A stretch of DNA of 64,000 nucleotides from Streptomyces omiyaensis (GCF_014650895.1 NZ_BMVV01000006.1:124001-188000), one strand, 5' to 3'; shown: positions 1 to 8,843, counted from the stretch's first letter. Made by a program: numbers and translations. Notes: generated from the sequence alone by a model not told the origin.

Positions 1-770
1 CCCCCATGGACGCGACCGGATTCACCACGCTCGCCTCCCACTTCGCCGACCGGACCGTCGTCACCTACGACCCGCGGGGCGTGGGCCGCAGCGAGACCGC
101 CGAGGGCGCCCCGACGGAGATCGGCCCCGAGGAGCACGCCGACGACCTGGCCCGGCTGATCGAGGAGCTGGCCGCCGGCCCGGTGGAGGTCTTCGCCAGC
201 AGCGGCGGCGCCGTCAACGCGCTGGCCCTGGTGGCCCGCCGCCCCGAGCTCGTGCACACCCTCGTCGCCCACGAGCCGCCCGTCGCCGGCCTCGTCCCCG
301 ACGGCGCCGAGGCCCTCGCCGCCTGCGCCGACGTCCACGCCGTCTACCAGCGGGACGGCTGGGGCGCGGGCATGGCCCGGTTCATCGCCCTCACCGCCCA
401 CGAGGGTCCCGTTCCGGCCGACTGGGCCGGGCTGCCGGTCCCGCCGCCGGAGGCCCTCGGCCTGCCCGCGGGGGACGACGGGCGCCGGGACGACCCGCTG
501 CTCGGCCGGAACCTGCGCGGCTGCACCTCCTACCTCCCCGACACCGGGGCCCTCGGGGCCGCGGCCGGCACCACCCGGATCGTCGTCGCCGCGGGCGAGG
601 AGTCCCGGCAGCAGCTCGCGGCCCGCGCCGCCGCCGCGCTCGCCGACCGGCTCGGCCTCCCGCTCGCCGTCTTCCCGAGCCACCACGCGGGCTTCCTCGG
701 CGGCGAGTTCGGGCAGCAGGGGGCGCCGGAGGAGTTCGCGAAGGCCCTGCGGACGGTCCTGGAGGGATAG
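1..770 (+). CDS. Alpha/beta hydrolase, 5' end outside the window
   Basis: Hydrolase of the alpha/beta fold; substrate unknown. The visible 254+ residues carry the strand-turn DPRGVGRS, a nucleophile elbow ASSGGA near residue 65 and a late histidine segment SHHAGF, in the order expected for the catalytic triad. The first in-window ATG (position 6) is probably internal: the codon before it is Pro, and PMDATGF resembles the oxyanion-hole stretch that normally lies 20-30 residues into the protein, so the true start lies upstream of base 1. It converges with the protease gene that ends at 779, only 8 bp away. Confidence 0.85.
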   Translation, partial: PMDATGFTTLASHFADRTVVTYDPRGVGRSETAEGAPTEIGPEEHADDLARLIEELAAGPVEVFASSGGAVNALALVARRPELVHTLVAHEPPVAGLVPDGAEALAACADVHAVYQRDGWGAGMARFIALTAHEGPVPADWAGLPVPPPEALGLPAGDDGRRDDPLLGRNLRGCTSYLPDTGALGAAAGTTRIVVAAGEESRQQLAARAAAALADRLGLPLAVFPSHHAGFLGGEFGQQGAPEEFAKALRTVLEG

Positions 771-778
771 CCGGCGGG

Positions 779-1753
779 TCAGTTCGGGTGGGCGGCCGCC
801 GCCTCCTCCACCGCGGCGGCCGCGTCCACGTTCCCGAGCCCCAGCTTCAGGTCGCCCGCCGGGTTCCGCGCGGTGTCGCGGATCGTCCGCATGATCTCGG
901 TCGGGCTCAGGCCCTGCTGGTGCAGGAGGGCGGCGACGGCGGAGACGTACGGCGAGGCCATCGAGGTGCCGGACAGCTTCCCGTACCCCGTGGTGTTCCT
1001 CAGGGTCTCCCTGGCCGTGTAGGTCGGCAGCGTGGAGAGGATGTCCACGCCGGGGGCGGCCACCGCGTTCTGCGCGCCGAAGTTGGTGAAGGTGGCCGGC
1101 TGCCCGTTCGCGTCGGCGGCGTTGACGACGAGGACGGGGGTGTCCACCTCGTACGGCTGGAGCAGGGTCGCGTCGTTGCCGGCGGCGGCGACCACGACCG
1201 CCCCCTTGCCGTTGGCGACGGAGATGGCGTCGTTGAGGACGCCGCCCTTGAGCAGCCGGGCCATCAGGCCGGACTCGCCGAGGGAGAGGTTGATGACGTC
1301 GGCGCCGTGCTGGGCGGCCCAGACGATGCCCTTGGTGATGTTCGCGTCGCTGCCGCTGCCGTCCGCGCCCAGCACCCGCACCGGCATGATCTTGGCGCCG
1401 CGCGCGCCGCCCGAGATCCCGACGCCGTTGTCGGTGTGGGCGGCGGCGATGCCGGAGACGTGGGTGCCGTGCCCGTTGAGGTCCTTCGGGTCGTCGTCGC
1501 CGTCCACGAAGTCGTAGCCGTCCACGAGCCGGCCCTCGAGGTCGGGGTGGCCGGGGTCGACCCCGGTGTCGACGACGGCGATGACCGTGTCGTCGCCCTT
1601 GGCGGTGTTCCAGGCGTCGGGGAGCTTCAGGGAGTCGAGGGCCCACTGCTGGCTCCGCAGCGGGTCGGGCTCCTCGTCGCTGCCGCAGCCGGTGGCGAGG
1701 GCGGCGGTGAGGACGGCGAGGGCGGTGAGGGCGGCGGCGGACCGACGGCGCAT
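779..1753 (-). CDS. Subtilisin-like (S8) serine protease lipoprotein
   Basis: Predicted secreted, lipid-anchored serine protease. From the ATG at 1753 the protein is 324 aa: basic N-terminus MRRRSAAA, hydrophobic core, lipobox LATGC near residue 22, then a compact S8 domain with all three triad motifs visible (Asp in VVDTGVDP, His in NGHGTHVSG, Ser in GTSMASP) and the oxyanion Asn region AAAGND. No propeptide inhibitor domain or C-terminal anchor is seen, so this is close to the minimal S8 domain. Start 1753 was preferred over an upstream in-frame ATG at 1813 because GGGGAG precedes it and the signal peptide begins there. Confidence 0.9.
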   Translation of the reverse strand: MRRRSAAALTALAVLTAALATGCGSDEEPDPLRSQQWALDSLKLPDAWNTAKGDDTVIAVVDTGVDPGHPDLEGRLVDGYDFVDGDDDPKDLNGHGTHVSGIAAAHTDNGVGISGGARGAKIMPVRVLGADGSGSDANITKGIVWAAQHGADVINLSLGESGLMARLLKGGVLNDAISVANGKGAVVVAAAGNDATLLQPYEVDTPVLVVNAADANGQPATFTNFGAQNAVAAPGVDILSTLPTYTARETLRNTTGYGKLSGTSMASPYVSAVAALLHQQGLSPTEIMRTIRDTARNPAGDLKLGLGNVDAAAAVEEAAAAHPN

Positions 1754-1874
1754 GAAGACTCCCCATTCGACGGCATACGTCAGCATGTGTCGCTTATTTG
1801 CCCCATTCAACAACCGGCCGGGGAGGCCCGCATCCGGAGTGGAGGAGGGGATGACGGCCTGCCCTCAACCCGCA

Positions 1875-1897
1875 TTGTTCTAGTAGAGTGCGAACAA
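1875..1897. promoter_or_regulatory. Inverted repeat upstream of DUF1648/GntR operon
   Basis: TTGTTC at 1875-1880 and GAACAA at 1892-1897 form a perfect 6-bp inverted repeat with an 11-bp spacer, ending 11 bp before the ATG at 1909. GntR regulators of the YtrA type usually bind such dyads in front of their own operon, and this operon encodes one, so autoregulation is the likely role (inference). Confidence 0.6.
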
Positions 1898-1908
1898 GGG
1901 AGGTTTTC

Positions 1909-2877
1909 ATGACCACTGCTCCGCTCTCCGCCGCACTCAGGGTCCCGACCCGGCTCCGCGCCCTCGCGGCGCTGCCGTTCGTGCTCGCCGCCACCGCCTA
2001 CCCGCTGCTCTTCGCCGTCTGGTCCGGCCGGCTGCCCGACCCGCTCGCCACCCACTTCTCCACCGGCGGCGAGGCCGACGGCTACACCGGCCGGACCGCC
2101 TTCGCCGTCCTCGGCACGGTGCTGCTGCTCGCCCTCGGCGCCGGCTGGACCGCCCTCGTGCGGCGCGGCGCCCTGTGGGGCGCCTGGCTGACCGCGGGAC
2201 TCCTCGGCACGCTGCTCGGCCTCGTCGTGGGCGACAACCTCGACGCGGCCGACCCCGCCCGGGTGGTCTCACCGCTCTCGAACCTCGCCGTCGCGGCGGC
2301 CGTCGGAGGCGTCCTCGCCCTGGCCGGCCACGCCCTCTCCCGGCTCGTCCCGCCGGAGGGACCCGCCGGGGCGGAGGGGGGCGCCGGCCCGGACGCGCCC
2401 CGTCTCGACCTCGGCGCCGGCGAGCTGGCCGGCTGGTCCCGGGCCACCGCCTCCGCCCCGCTCACCGCGCTCGGCCTGCTCCTCCTCGCCGGCGGGGCCG
2501 CCGGCGCCCTCTTCGGCCCCTGGCCGCTGCTCCCGCTCGCCGCGCTCATCGCCGTCCCCGGCCTCGCCCTCGCCCGCGTCCGCGTCAACGTCGACCGCCA
2601 CGGCCTCACCGTCCGCTCGATGCTCGTCCCCCGCCCCCGCGTCCACGTGCCGCTCGCCGACATCGCCGGCGCGGACGTCCGGCAGGTGGACGCCCTCCGC
2701 GAGTTCGGCGGCTGGGGCTACCGCGTCCGCGCGCACCGCACCGGCGTGGTCCTCCGCTCCGGCGAGGCCCTGGTCGTCCGGCGGGGGAGCGGACGGGAGT
2801 TCGCCGTCACCGTGCCCGACGCGCGGACCGCGGCCGCCCTCCTCAACACGCTCGCCGAGCGGCGTGGAAGGCTCTGA
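1909..2877 (+). CDS. DUF1648-domain multi-TM membrane protein
   Basis: Membrane protein of 322 aa and unknown biochemical role. The N-terminal part has the DUF1648 look (first TM, then LPDPLATHFSTGGEADGY), followed by four to five hydrophobic helices. The C-terminal ~90 residues are a soluble PH-like segment with alternating strands (VDRHGLTVRS, VPLADIAGADV). The start was set at 1909 because GGGAGG lies 5-6 bases upstream; an in-frame ATG at 1888 lies inside the operator. Two bases separate its stop from the GTG of the GntR gene, so the two are co-transcribed. Such pairs usually act in envelope-stress or antibiotic responses (inference). Confidence 0.85.
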   Translation: MTTAPLSAALRVPTRLRALAALPFVLAATAYPLLFAVWSGRLPDPLATHFSTGGEADGYTGRTAFAVLGTVLLLALGAGWTALVRRGALWGAWLTAGLLGTLLGLVVGDNLDAADPARVVSPLSNLAVAAAVGGVLALAGHALSRLVPPEGPAGAEGGAGPDAPRLDLGAGELAGWSRATASAPLTALGLLLLAGGAAGALFGPWPLLPLAALIAVPGLALARVRVNVDRHGLTVRSMLVPRPRVHVPLADIAGADVRQVDALREFGGWGYRVRAHRTGVVLRSGEALVVRRGSGREFAVTVPDARTAAALLNTLAERRGRL

Positions 2878-2879
2878 CC

Positions 2880-3236
2880 GTGCTCTTCCGCGTCGACCCC
2901 GCCTCCGCCGTCCCGCTCGGCGACCAGATCGCCGCCTGCGTCCGCGGCGCCCTCGCCGACGGCACCGCCGCGCCCGGCGAACGGCTCCCGGCCGCCCGGG
3001 AACTCGCCGACTCGCTCGGCGTCAACGTCCACACCGTCCTCCGCGGCTACCAGCGGCTCCGCGAGGAGGGCCTCATCGAGCTCCGCCGCGGCCGCGGCGC
3101 CCTCATCGTCCCCGGCGCCACCGCCCCCGACCGCGCCCGCCTCCTCACCCGGCTCCGCGAGGCCGCCGCCGAGGCCCGCGAACTGGGCCTCACCGACGAG
3201 GAGTTCCTCGACCTGGCCCGCGCCGGACTGCGCTAG
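2880..3236 (+). CDS. GntR-family regulator, YtrA subfamily
   Basis: DNA-binding repressor of 118 aa. The N-terminal ~70 residues are a winged helix of GntR type (VPLGDQIAACVRGALADG, then LGVNVHTVLRGYQRLREEGLIE). A short helical tail of ~45 residues replaces the large effector domain of other GntR classes, which is the YtrA hallmark. The GTG start at 2880 lies 2 bp after the stop of the DUF1648 gene and gives the expected start MLFRVDP; reading the frame further upstream gives only Arg/Pro-rich shadow. It probably binds the dyad at 1875-1897. Confidence 0.88.
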   Translation: MLFRVDPASAVPLGDQIAACVRGALADGTAAPGERLPAARELADSLGVNVHTVLRGYQRLREEGLIELRRGRGALIVPGATAPDRARLLTRLREAAAEARELGLTDEEFLDLARAGLR

Positions 3237-3323
3237 GACACGGGTCCGGGGCGGGGACCCGACGGGGGCGGTGCCCCTCCGGCACGGGCCCCGTCGTGCT
3301 CCTCCGGTACGGACCCGCACCGC

Positions 3324-4295
3324 TCACTCCAGCACGCGGACCGGCGCCCCGGCCAGGTACGCCTCGATGTCCTCCACCGCCTGACCGAAGTACCGGGCGT
3401 AGTTGGCCTCGGAGACGTACCCCAGGTGGGGGAGGGCGAGGACGTGGGGGAGGGTGCGGAGCGGGTCGTCGGCGGGGAGCGGCTCCGTCTCGTACACGTC
3501 GAGCCCCGCCCCGGCGAACCAGCGCTCGCGCAGCGCCCGCAGGAGCGCCGCACCGTCCACCAGCCCGGCCCGCGAGGTGTTCACCAGGTACGCCCCCGGC
3601 CGCATCGCCCGCAGCTCCGGCTCGCCGACGACGCCGCGGGTGCGGTCGGAGAGCACCAGGTGCAGCGAGACGACGTCGCTCGACGCGAACAGCTCGGCCT
3701 TGTCCTTCGCGAGCCGGACGCCCTCCCCGTGCGCGGCGACCCGCTCCGGGGTCAGGTTCGGGCTCCAGGCCAGGACGTCCATGCCGAAGGCGCGCCCGAC
3801 GGCGGCGACCCGGCCGCCGATCTTCCCCAGGCCCAGCAGGCCCAGGGTGCGGCCCGCCAGGTCGCCGCCGACCGTCGACTGCCAGGGCCCGCCCTCGCGC
3901 ATCGCCCGCGCCTCCGTCGTCACGTGCCGGACCAGCCCCAGGATCAGCGCCCAGGTCAGCTCGACGGGCGGCTCGGAGCCGCTGGCCGTGCCGCAGACGG
4001 TGATCCCGCGCTCCCGGCAGGCGGCCAGGTCGATCGAGGCGTTGCGCATCCCCGAGGTGACGACGAGCCGCAGCCGGGGCAGCCGGCCGAGGAGGCCGGC
4101 GTCGAGCGGCGTCCGCTCGCGCATCACCACCAGGATCTCGCAGTCCTCCACGGCGGCGACGAGGGCGTCACGGTCCGTCAGGTGTTCGCGGAGCACCCGC
4201 ACCTCGACCCGCCCGCGGAGCGGGCCCCAGTCGGCGGAGGCGAGGGCGGCGCCCTGGAAGTCGTCGAGCACGGCACAGCGCGGCAGCACGGTCAT
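3324..4295 (-). CDS. D-2-hydroxyacid dehydrogenase family protein
   Basis: NAD(P)-dependent dehydrogenase of 323 aa, of the family that reduces 2-keto acids to D-2-hydroxy acids. Visible elements are the substrate-binding Arg in VTSGMRN, the Rossmann glycine motif LLGLGKIGGR, a second conserved Arg in NTSRAGLVD, the catalytic Glu in YETEPLP and the catalytic His in LPHLGYV. The start MTVLPRCAVLDD at 4295 follows a region with no coding character. Substrate cannot be told from sequence. It is divergent from the membrane-protein gene at 4401. Confidence 0.9.
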   Translation of the reverse strand: MTVLPRCAVLDDFQGAALASADWGPLRGRVEVRVLREHLTDRDALVAAVEDCEILVVMRERTPLDAGLLGRLPRLRLVVTSGMRNASIDLAACRERGITVCGTASGSEPPVELTWALILGLVRHVTTEARAMREGGPWQSTVGGDLAGRTLGLLGLGKIGGRVAAVGRAFGMDVLAWSPNLTPERVAAHGEGVRLAKDKAELFASSDVVSLHLVLSDRTRGVVGEPELRAMRPGAYLVNTSRAGLVDGAALLRALRERWFAGAGLDVYETEPLPADDPLRTLPHVLALPHLGYVSEANYARYFGQAVEDIEAYLAGAPVRVLE

Positions 4296-4400
4296 ACGGG
4301 CATGATCGCGCACGCCCCCCGCCCGGGTCCGTGCCGGGGCGGTCACCCGTTCGGTCCCGCCCGTGGCGCGGGACGCCGGAGCTTCTCCCACAGTGGCCCC

Positions 4401-5798
4401 ATGGGAGCACCATCCGGCGGGACCGACGACGAACTCACCGTGCTGCGGGCCAGGGTGGCGGCCCTGGAGGCACAGTCGGCACAGCACGTGCCGAAGCGCG
4501 AGCACCACCGCCTGCGCTCCTTCCTCTCCGCGCTGCTGGTGGTCATCGGCTGCGTGCTGGTCCCGCTGGGCCTGGTCGCCGCCTGGACCTCGGACATCGT
4601 GGGCGACACCGACCGGTACGTGCAGACGGTGACCCCGCTCGCCTCCGACCCGGACGTGCAGGCGGCGGTGGCGAACCGGGTGACCGGCGCCGTGATGGAG
4701 CACATCGACCTCCCGGCGCTCCTCGAAGGCGTCGCCCCCGAGGAGCGCCCGCTGGCGGAGAAGGCGCTCGGGAAGCTCGGCGGCTCGCTGGAGGGCGCGC
4801 TCTCCAGCTTCGTCCACGACCGTGCGCAGGACGTCGTCGCCTCCCCCGCCTTCGAGACGATCTGGATCGACGCCAACCGGGCCATCCACACCTCCCTCGA
4901 CCGGGCCCTCACCGGCGACGAGGACGGGGCGGTGAAGATCGAGACGGACAGCGTGACGATCGACCTGGCTCCCGTCATCGAACGGGTGAAACAGCGTCTG
5001 GTCGACTCGGGGCTCACGGTGGCCGCGAACATCCCCGAGGTGCACACCGACTTCACGGTGCTGCGCTCCGACGACATCGGGAAGGCGAAGACCGGGTTCG
5101 CGCTGCTCCAGGCGCTGGGCGTGTGGCTGCCGGTGATCGCGGTGCTGTGCGTGGCCGGCGGCGTGCTGCTCGCGGTGCACCGGCGCCGGGCGCTGGTCGC
5201 CGGGGCGCTGGGCTTCGCGGTGGCGGCGCTGGTCCTCGGGATCGCGCTGACCGTCTTCCGTACCGTCTACCTCAACGCGCTGCCCGCCTCGGTCTCCCCG
5301 GCCGCCGCCGGATCGGTCTACGACACCCTGGTCCGCTTCCTGCGCACCTCGGTGCGGGTCGCGGCGGTGCTCGGCGTGCTGATCGCGCTGGCCGCCTGGC
5401 TCTCCGGCCCGAGCCGCCCGGCCGTCCTGGTGCGCGGACTGTGGCACTCGGGCATCCAGGCCACCCGGTCGACGGCGGACCGGGCGGGGATGCGGCTCGG
5501 CCCGGTCGGCGGCTTCGTGCGCCGCTTCCGCGCCTGGATCGTGTGGATCCTGGTGGCGGCCGCGGCGCTCGCCTTCGTGCTCTGGCCGCACCCGACCGGC
5601 TGGGTCGTGATCGGCCTGACCCTGGCCCTGCTCCTCGCCCTGGCGGTGACGGACTTCCTGGCGGACCCGGAAGGAGCGGCGGGGCCGGAAGGGCCGGCGG
5701 GGACGACAGGGCCGGCAGGGGCGACGGGGACGACAGGGGCGCCGGGGACGGGACCGCCCGGCGAGGACGACCGGACCGCGGGACCGTCGCGGCCGTAG
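4401..5798 (+). CDS. Multi-TM membrane protein with collagen-like tail
   Basis: Integral membrane protein of 465 aa without a recognised enzyme signature. An N-terminal Leu/Ala-rich helix (LTVLRARVAALEAQ) is followed by one TM (about 40-62), a long extracytoplasmic segment of ~170 residues, then a block of about five TMs ending near residue 420. The last ~40 residues are a run of Gly-X-Y triplets (GPEGPAGTTGPAGATG and similar), the pattern of collagen-like tails. The start at 4401 was chosen because the upstream open frame is antisense to the dehydrogenase gene. Function unknown. Confidence 0.8.
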   Translation: MGAPSGGTDDELTVLRARVAALEAQSAQHVPKREHHRLRSFLSALLVVIGCVLVPLGLVAAWTSDIVGDTDRYVQTVTPLASDPDVQAAVANRVTGAVMEHIDLPALLEGVAPEERPLAEKALGKLGGSLEGALSSFVHDRAQDVVASPAFETIWIDANRAIHTSLDRALTGDEDGAVKIETDSVTIDLAPVIERVKQRLVDSGLTVAANIPEVHTDFTVLRSDDIGKAKTGFALLQALGVWLPVIAVLCVAGGVLLAVHRRRALVAGALGFAVAALVLGIALTVFRTVYLNALPASVSPAAAGSVYDTLVRFLRTSVRVAAVLGVLIALAAWLSGPSRPAVLVRGLWHSGIQATRSTADRAGMRLGPVGGFVRRFRAWIVWILVAAAALAFVLWPHPTGWVVIGLTLALLLALAVTDFLADPEGAAGPEGPAGTTGPAGATGTTGAPGTGPPGEDDRTAGPSRP

Positions 5799-5945
5799 AG
5801 CCGTCGCCGCCGTCGCCCTCGCCGCCGCCGTCCTCAACCTGACGGGCGATTCCTGGGGTACGCCGCTGACCTGGGTCTTCTCCTCGATCGCCTTCCTCGC
5901 GAACCTCGCGATCCTGCACAGCCGGCTCGGCGCTCGCGCTCACCG
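5791..5945 (+). pseudogene. Remnant of a small membrane-protein gene
   Basis: Between the membrane-protein stop (5798) and the VOC gene (6103) the frame starting at 5791 reads like real protein: Ala/Val-rich residues, then LNLTGDSWGTPLTWVFSS and AFLANLAILHSRLG, i.e. two short hydrophobic helices joined by a polar turn. No ATG/GTG with a ribosome site precedes it, and it runs on as Arg/Pro-rich sequence without a stop into the VOC frame. I read it as a decayed gene; a short gene with a missed start is the alternative. Confidence 0.35.
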
Positions 5946-6102
5946 CGGTGACCCCCGTCCGACCCGCGCACCGAGGCGGGACCGGCCCGAGCGACACCGC
6001 TCCGCGGCGACACCGGCCCGAGGCGGGACCGATCCGCGCCCTCCCGCGGCACGATCAGGATTCGAGAAGCGCCCCCGCACCGCGCCAACTACCTTCGACG
6101 GC

Positions 6103-6513
6103 ATGGACATCACCATCCACACCACCGTCCTCCCGCACGAGGACCCCGACGCCTCCCTCGCCTTCTTCCGGGACGTGCTCGGCTTCGAGGTCCGCAGCGA
6201 CGTCGGCCAGGGCCGGATGCGCTGGATCACCGTCGGCCCCGCAGGACAGCCCGGCACCTCGATCCTGCTCGCCCCGCCGGCCGTCGACCCGGGCATCACC
6301 GAGGAGGAGCGCCGCACCATCACCGAGATGATGGCCAAGGGCACGTACGGCTGGATCCTGCTCGCCGCCCCCGACCTCGACGCCGTCTTCGAGAAGGTCT
6401 CCGCCGGGGACACCGAGGTCGTCCAGGAGCCCACGCGGCAGCCCTACGGCGTCCGCGACTGCGCCTTCCGCGACCCGGCCGGCAACCTCGTCCGCATCCA
6501 GGAAGTCCGCTGA
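6103..6513 (+). CDS. VOC (glyoxalase/dioxygenase) family protein
   Basis: Small metal-dependent enzyme or binding protein of the vicinal oxygen chelate fold, 136 aa, one beta-alpha-beta-beta-beta repeat at each end. It opens with the strand MDITIHTTVLPHED, has FFRDVLGFEVRSDV in the first module and FRDPAGNLVRIQEV at the C-terminus, where the last metal-ligand Glu normally sits. Substrate unknown. An AraC-type gene directly downstream suggests a VOC/AraC pair, which is common in Streptomyces, but that partner is truncated here. Confidence 0.88.
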   Translation: MDITIHTTVLPHEDPDASLAFFRDVLGFEVRSDVGQGRMRWITVGPAGQPGTSILLAPPAVDPGITEEERRTITEMMAKGTYGWILLAAPDLDAVFEKVSAGDTEVVQEPTRQPYGVRDCAFRDPAGNLVRIQEVR

Positions 6514-6532
6514 GTCCCGAGGGGGGACCGAG

Positions 6533-6778
6533 ATGTGCCGACCCGCATGGGCGGAGGCCCGCACGACGGCGGTACGGCTCCAGGCGCTGAAGGAGCTGCG
6601 CGGGGTCCGCGACCGGATCCACCGCGCGCACACCCGCCCGCTGGACGTACCGGCCCTGGCCCGCGAGGCGGGCCTGACCGCCGAGACCCTGCACCGCACG
6701 TTCACCAGGGAGTACGGCACCACCCCGTACGCCTTCGTCACCGCGCTCCGCGCCGCCGGCCGGGGGAGGACGGCATGA
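6533..6778 (+). pseudogene. Truncated AraC-family regulator
   Basis: 81 aa with the first half of an AraC DNA-binding domain: a leader helix ALKELRGVRDRIHRAHTRPLDV, then helix-turn-helix 1 (LAREAGLTAETLHRTFTREYGTTPYAFVTALR). The second helix-turn-helix and the ~40 residues after it, which normally follow directly, are missing; the frame ends in RAAGRGRTA. With one motif it is unlikely to bind DNA like a full AraC protein. Its stop overlaps the next start (ATGA at 6775-6778), so it may persist as a coupled reading frame. A 3' deletion joining it to the PPOX gene is the simplest history. Confidence 0.65.
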
Positions 6779-7212
6779 CGCCCGCGCCCCGGTCCCGAGG
6801 GGAACGCATCGGGGACACCCGCGTCCGGCTGGAGAAGGACGTGGACCTGTGGGTGGCCAGCCGGGGCCACCTCGTCCCGCTCTCCTTCCTCTGGGACGGC
6901 GACGCCGTCCTGATCTCCACCCCGCGGGACTCCCGCACCGCCCGCAACCTGCTGGCCGACGGCCGCGTCCGGCTGGCCCTCGGGCCCACCCGCGACGTCG
7001 TGATGATCGACGGCGCCGCCGAGCCCGTGGACCTCGCGGACCTCCCCGCCGGCACCGGCGACGCCTTCGCCGCGAAGACCGGCTTCGACCCGCGCGAACT
7101 GTCCCGCCCGTACCAGTACTTCCTGATCAGGCCGCGCCGCGTGCACGCCTGGCGCGAGGCCGACGAGCTCGACGGCCGCACCCTGATGCGCGACGGCGCC
7201 TGGCTCTCCTGA
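6775..7212 (+). CDS. PPOX-fold (split-barrel) flavin/F420-type protein
   Basis: 145 aa split beta-barrel protein of the pyridoxamine 5'-phosphate oxidase superfamily. Seen are an early strand DLWVASRGHLVPLSFLWDG, the core segment TPRDSRTARNLLADGRVRLAL that lines the cofactor site, and a C-terminal strand YFLIRPRRVHAWRE. Many actinobacterial members use F420 or FMN; which one cannot be told here. The start at 6775 has GGGGGAGGA upstream and overlaps the AraC remnant's stop, so translation is coupled. Confidence 0.8.
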   Translation: MTPAPRSRGERIGDTRVRLEKDVDLWVASRGHLVPLSFLWDGDAVLISTPRDSRTARNLLADGRVRLALGPTRDVVMIDGAAEPVDLADLPAGTGDAFAAKTGFDPRELSRPYQYFLIRPRRVHAWREADELDGRTLMRDGAWLS

Positions 7213-7311
7213 GCCGTTCGGTCGGTTTCGGAGAAGCGCGCCGGAAGCCGGAAACCCAGACTGACAACAGACCACCGGAACACCGTTCCGGACGACGAGG
7301 GGAACAAGGAC

Positions 7312-7788
7312 ATGGCCACCAAGAGCACCCCGGGCACCACGACCGCCAAGTCGTACGACGGCTTCACCGAGGACGAGCGCGACGCCATGAAGGAGCGCGC
7401 GAAGGAGCTGAAGGCCACCACGGCCCGCGGCACCCGCTCCAAGGCCGCGGCCAAGGCCGACGGCGAGGCCGACCTCCTCGCCAAGGTCGCCGAGATGGCC
7501 GACGGGGACCGCGTCCTGGCCGAGGGCGTCCACGCCCTGGTCAAGAAGGTCGCCCCCGGCCTCACCCCCAAGACCTGGTACGGCATGCCCGCCTACGCCA
7601 AGGACGGCAAGATCGTCCTCTTCTTCCAGAGCGCCGCCAAGTTCAAGGCCCGCTACGCCACCCTCGGCTTCAACGACGCCGCCACCCTCGACGACGGCGA
7701 CATGTGGCCCACCTCCTTCGCCCTCACCACCCTCACCCCCGAGGTCGAGTCCCGCATCCAGGCCCTCATCGAGAAGGCCACCGCCTGA
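7312..7788 (+). CDS. DUF1801 (YdhG-like) family protein
   Basis: 158 aa soluble protein. The N-terminal half is Ala/Lys/Glu-rich and probably helical (ERDAMKERAKELKATTARGT). The C-terminal half has the DUF1801 pattern: ALVKKVAPGLTPKTWYGMPAYAKDGKIVLFF-like strand with a conserved Trp-Tyr-Gly-Met-Pro, then KARYATLGFNDAATLDDG. Family members have been linked to iron handling (frataxin-like fold), but activity here is unproven. It stands alone with its own ribosome site (GAGGGGAACAAGG). Confidence 0.8.
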   Translation: MATKSTPGTTTAKSYDGFTEDERDAMKERAKELKATTARGTRSKAAAKADGEADLLAKVAEMADGDRVLAEGVHALVKKVAPGLTPKTWYGMPAYAKDGKIVLFFQSAAKFKARYATLGFNDAATLDDGDMWPTSFALTTLTPEVESRIQALIEKATA

Positions 7789-7946
7789 CCCGCCGGGCCG
7801 GTTCGGGGCTGCGCACCGGGTCGTCCCGGGGCGGCACGGCGTTCGCGTACGAGGGCGATGCGTGGAACAGGCGCGGGAGGAGCGCCAGTTCCTCCGGACC
7901 GCCGCCGTACACCGTGGCCGGGGGCCGCGCTCCGCCGGGCGCGGGT

Positions 7947-8843
7947 TCACCCCGTGCGCATGCCCGTCCGGTGGTCGGCGTACCGGGGGGACCAGCCCAG
8001 CTCGCGGGTGGCCTTGGCGTGCGAGACGCGGAGCCGGGTGTCGAGCATGAGGGCGCCGAGGTAGGGGACGGCCAGCCGGAGCAGGCCGCCGGGGAGGCGG
8101 AGCCGGGAGCCGCGGGCCGCCGCCAGCTCGCCCCAGGTGGAGGGGCGGTCGTCGACGATGTTGTACGCCTCGCCCGCGCCGCCCCGCTCCAGCGCGGCGA
8201 CCGTCGCCTCGGCCGCGTCCTCGACGTGGACCCACGACATCGTCCCGCCGCCGCCCAGCGGCACGGGGAACGGGCGGCTCCCCGGCGTCGGGTCGAACCA
8301 GGTGCCGGGCCCGTAGAAGACGCCGTACCGCAGCGCCGTGCCCGCCACGTGGTCCGCGGCGAACAGCTGCCCCTCCGCCTCGACGAGGCCCGTGATCACG
8401 TGGTCCGCGACCGTGCCGCCGCGGACGCCGAAGGGGTCCTCCTCGGTGAGCGGCCGGTCGCCGTGGTCGCGGTAGCCGTAGCCGAGGACCAGCGACTGGG
8501 TGACGAAGCGGCTCGCCCCGAGCACGCCCGCCGCCTCCAGCAGGTGGGCCGTCCCGCGGTCCCGCAGCACATTGCTCGGATCGTCCGCGGTGAGCGTCCG
8601 CCGGGGCGCCTTGAGCGCGGTCAGCTGGTGGACCACCGCGTCGGCGGACAGTCCGTCCACCGCCCGCAGCAGGCCCTCGCGGTCCAGCGCGTCCGCGAGC
8701 AGGGGCACCGCGCCCAGCGCCCGCACCGCCTCCGCCGACCCCTGGGAGCGGGCCGGCGCCAGCACCTCGTGCCCGTCCCTGATCAGGGCGCGGGTCAGCG
8801 GACGCCCGATGGCACCGGTCGCGCCGGCGAGCAGGATCCTCAT
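7947..8843 (-). CDS. NAD-dependent epimerase/dehydratase family protein
   Basis: 298 aa Rossmann-fold short-chain enzyme of the extended class. It begins MRILLAGATGAIGRPL, with the nucleotide-binding GxxGxxG at residues 7-13. The usual Tyr-x3-Lys pair is not obvious: the region LGYGYRDHGDRP has the Tyr but no Lys four residues on, so it may be a non-catalytic or atypical member. The C-terminal half (AYNIVDDRPSTWGELAAA) matches the nucleoside-diphosphate-sugar epimerase-like group. The start at 8843 has AGGAGG upstream (AGGAGGTTGACC). Substrate unknown. Confidence 0.82.
   Translation of the reverse strand: MRILLAGATGAIGRPLTRALIRDGHEVLAPARSQGSAEAVRALGAVPLLADALDREGLLRAVDGLSADAVVHQLTALKAPRRTLTADDPSNVLRDRGTAHLLEAAGVLGASRFVTQSLVLGYGYRDHGDRPLTEEDPFGVRGGTVADHVITGLVEAEGQLFAADHVAGTALRYGVFYGPGTWFDPTPGSRPFPVPLGGGGTMSWVHVEDAAEATVAALERGGAGEAYNIVDDRPSTWGELAAARGSRLRLPGGLLRLAVPYLGALMLDTRLRVSHAKATRELGWSPRYADHRTGMRTG

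Noticed and set aside
1888..1908. Start of the DUF1648 gene at the upstream ATG
   Set aside because: The frame is open, but it starts within the operator; 1909 has the ribosome site.
788..1912. 374-codon plus-strand frame over the S8 protease
   Set aside because: Antisense shadow; Gly/Val/Arg-rich with no motif, whereas the minus strand carries the full protease triad.
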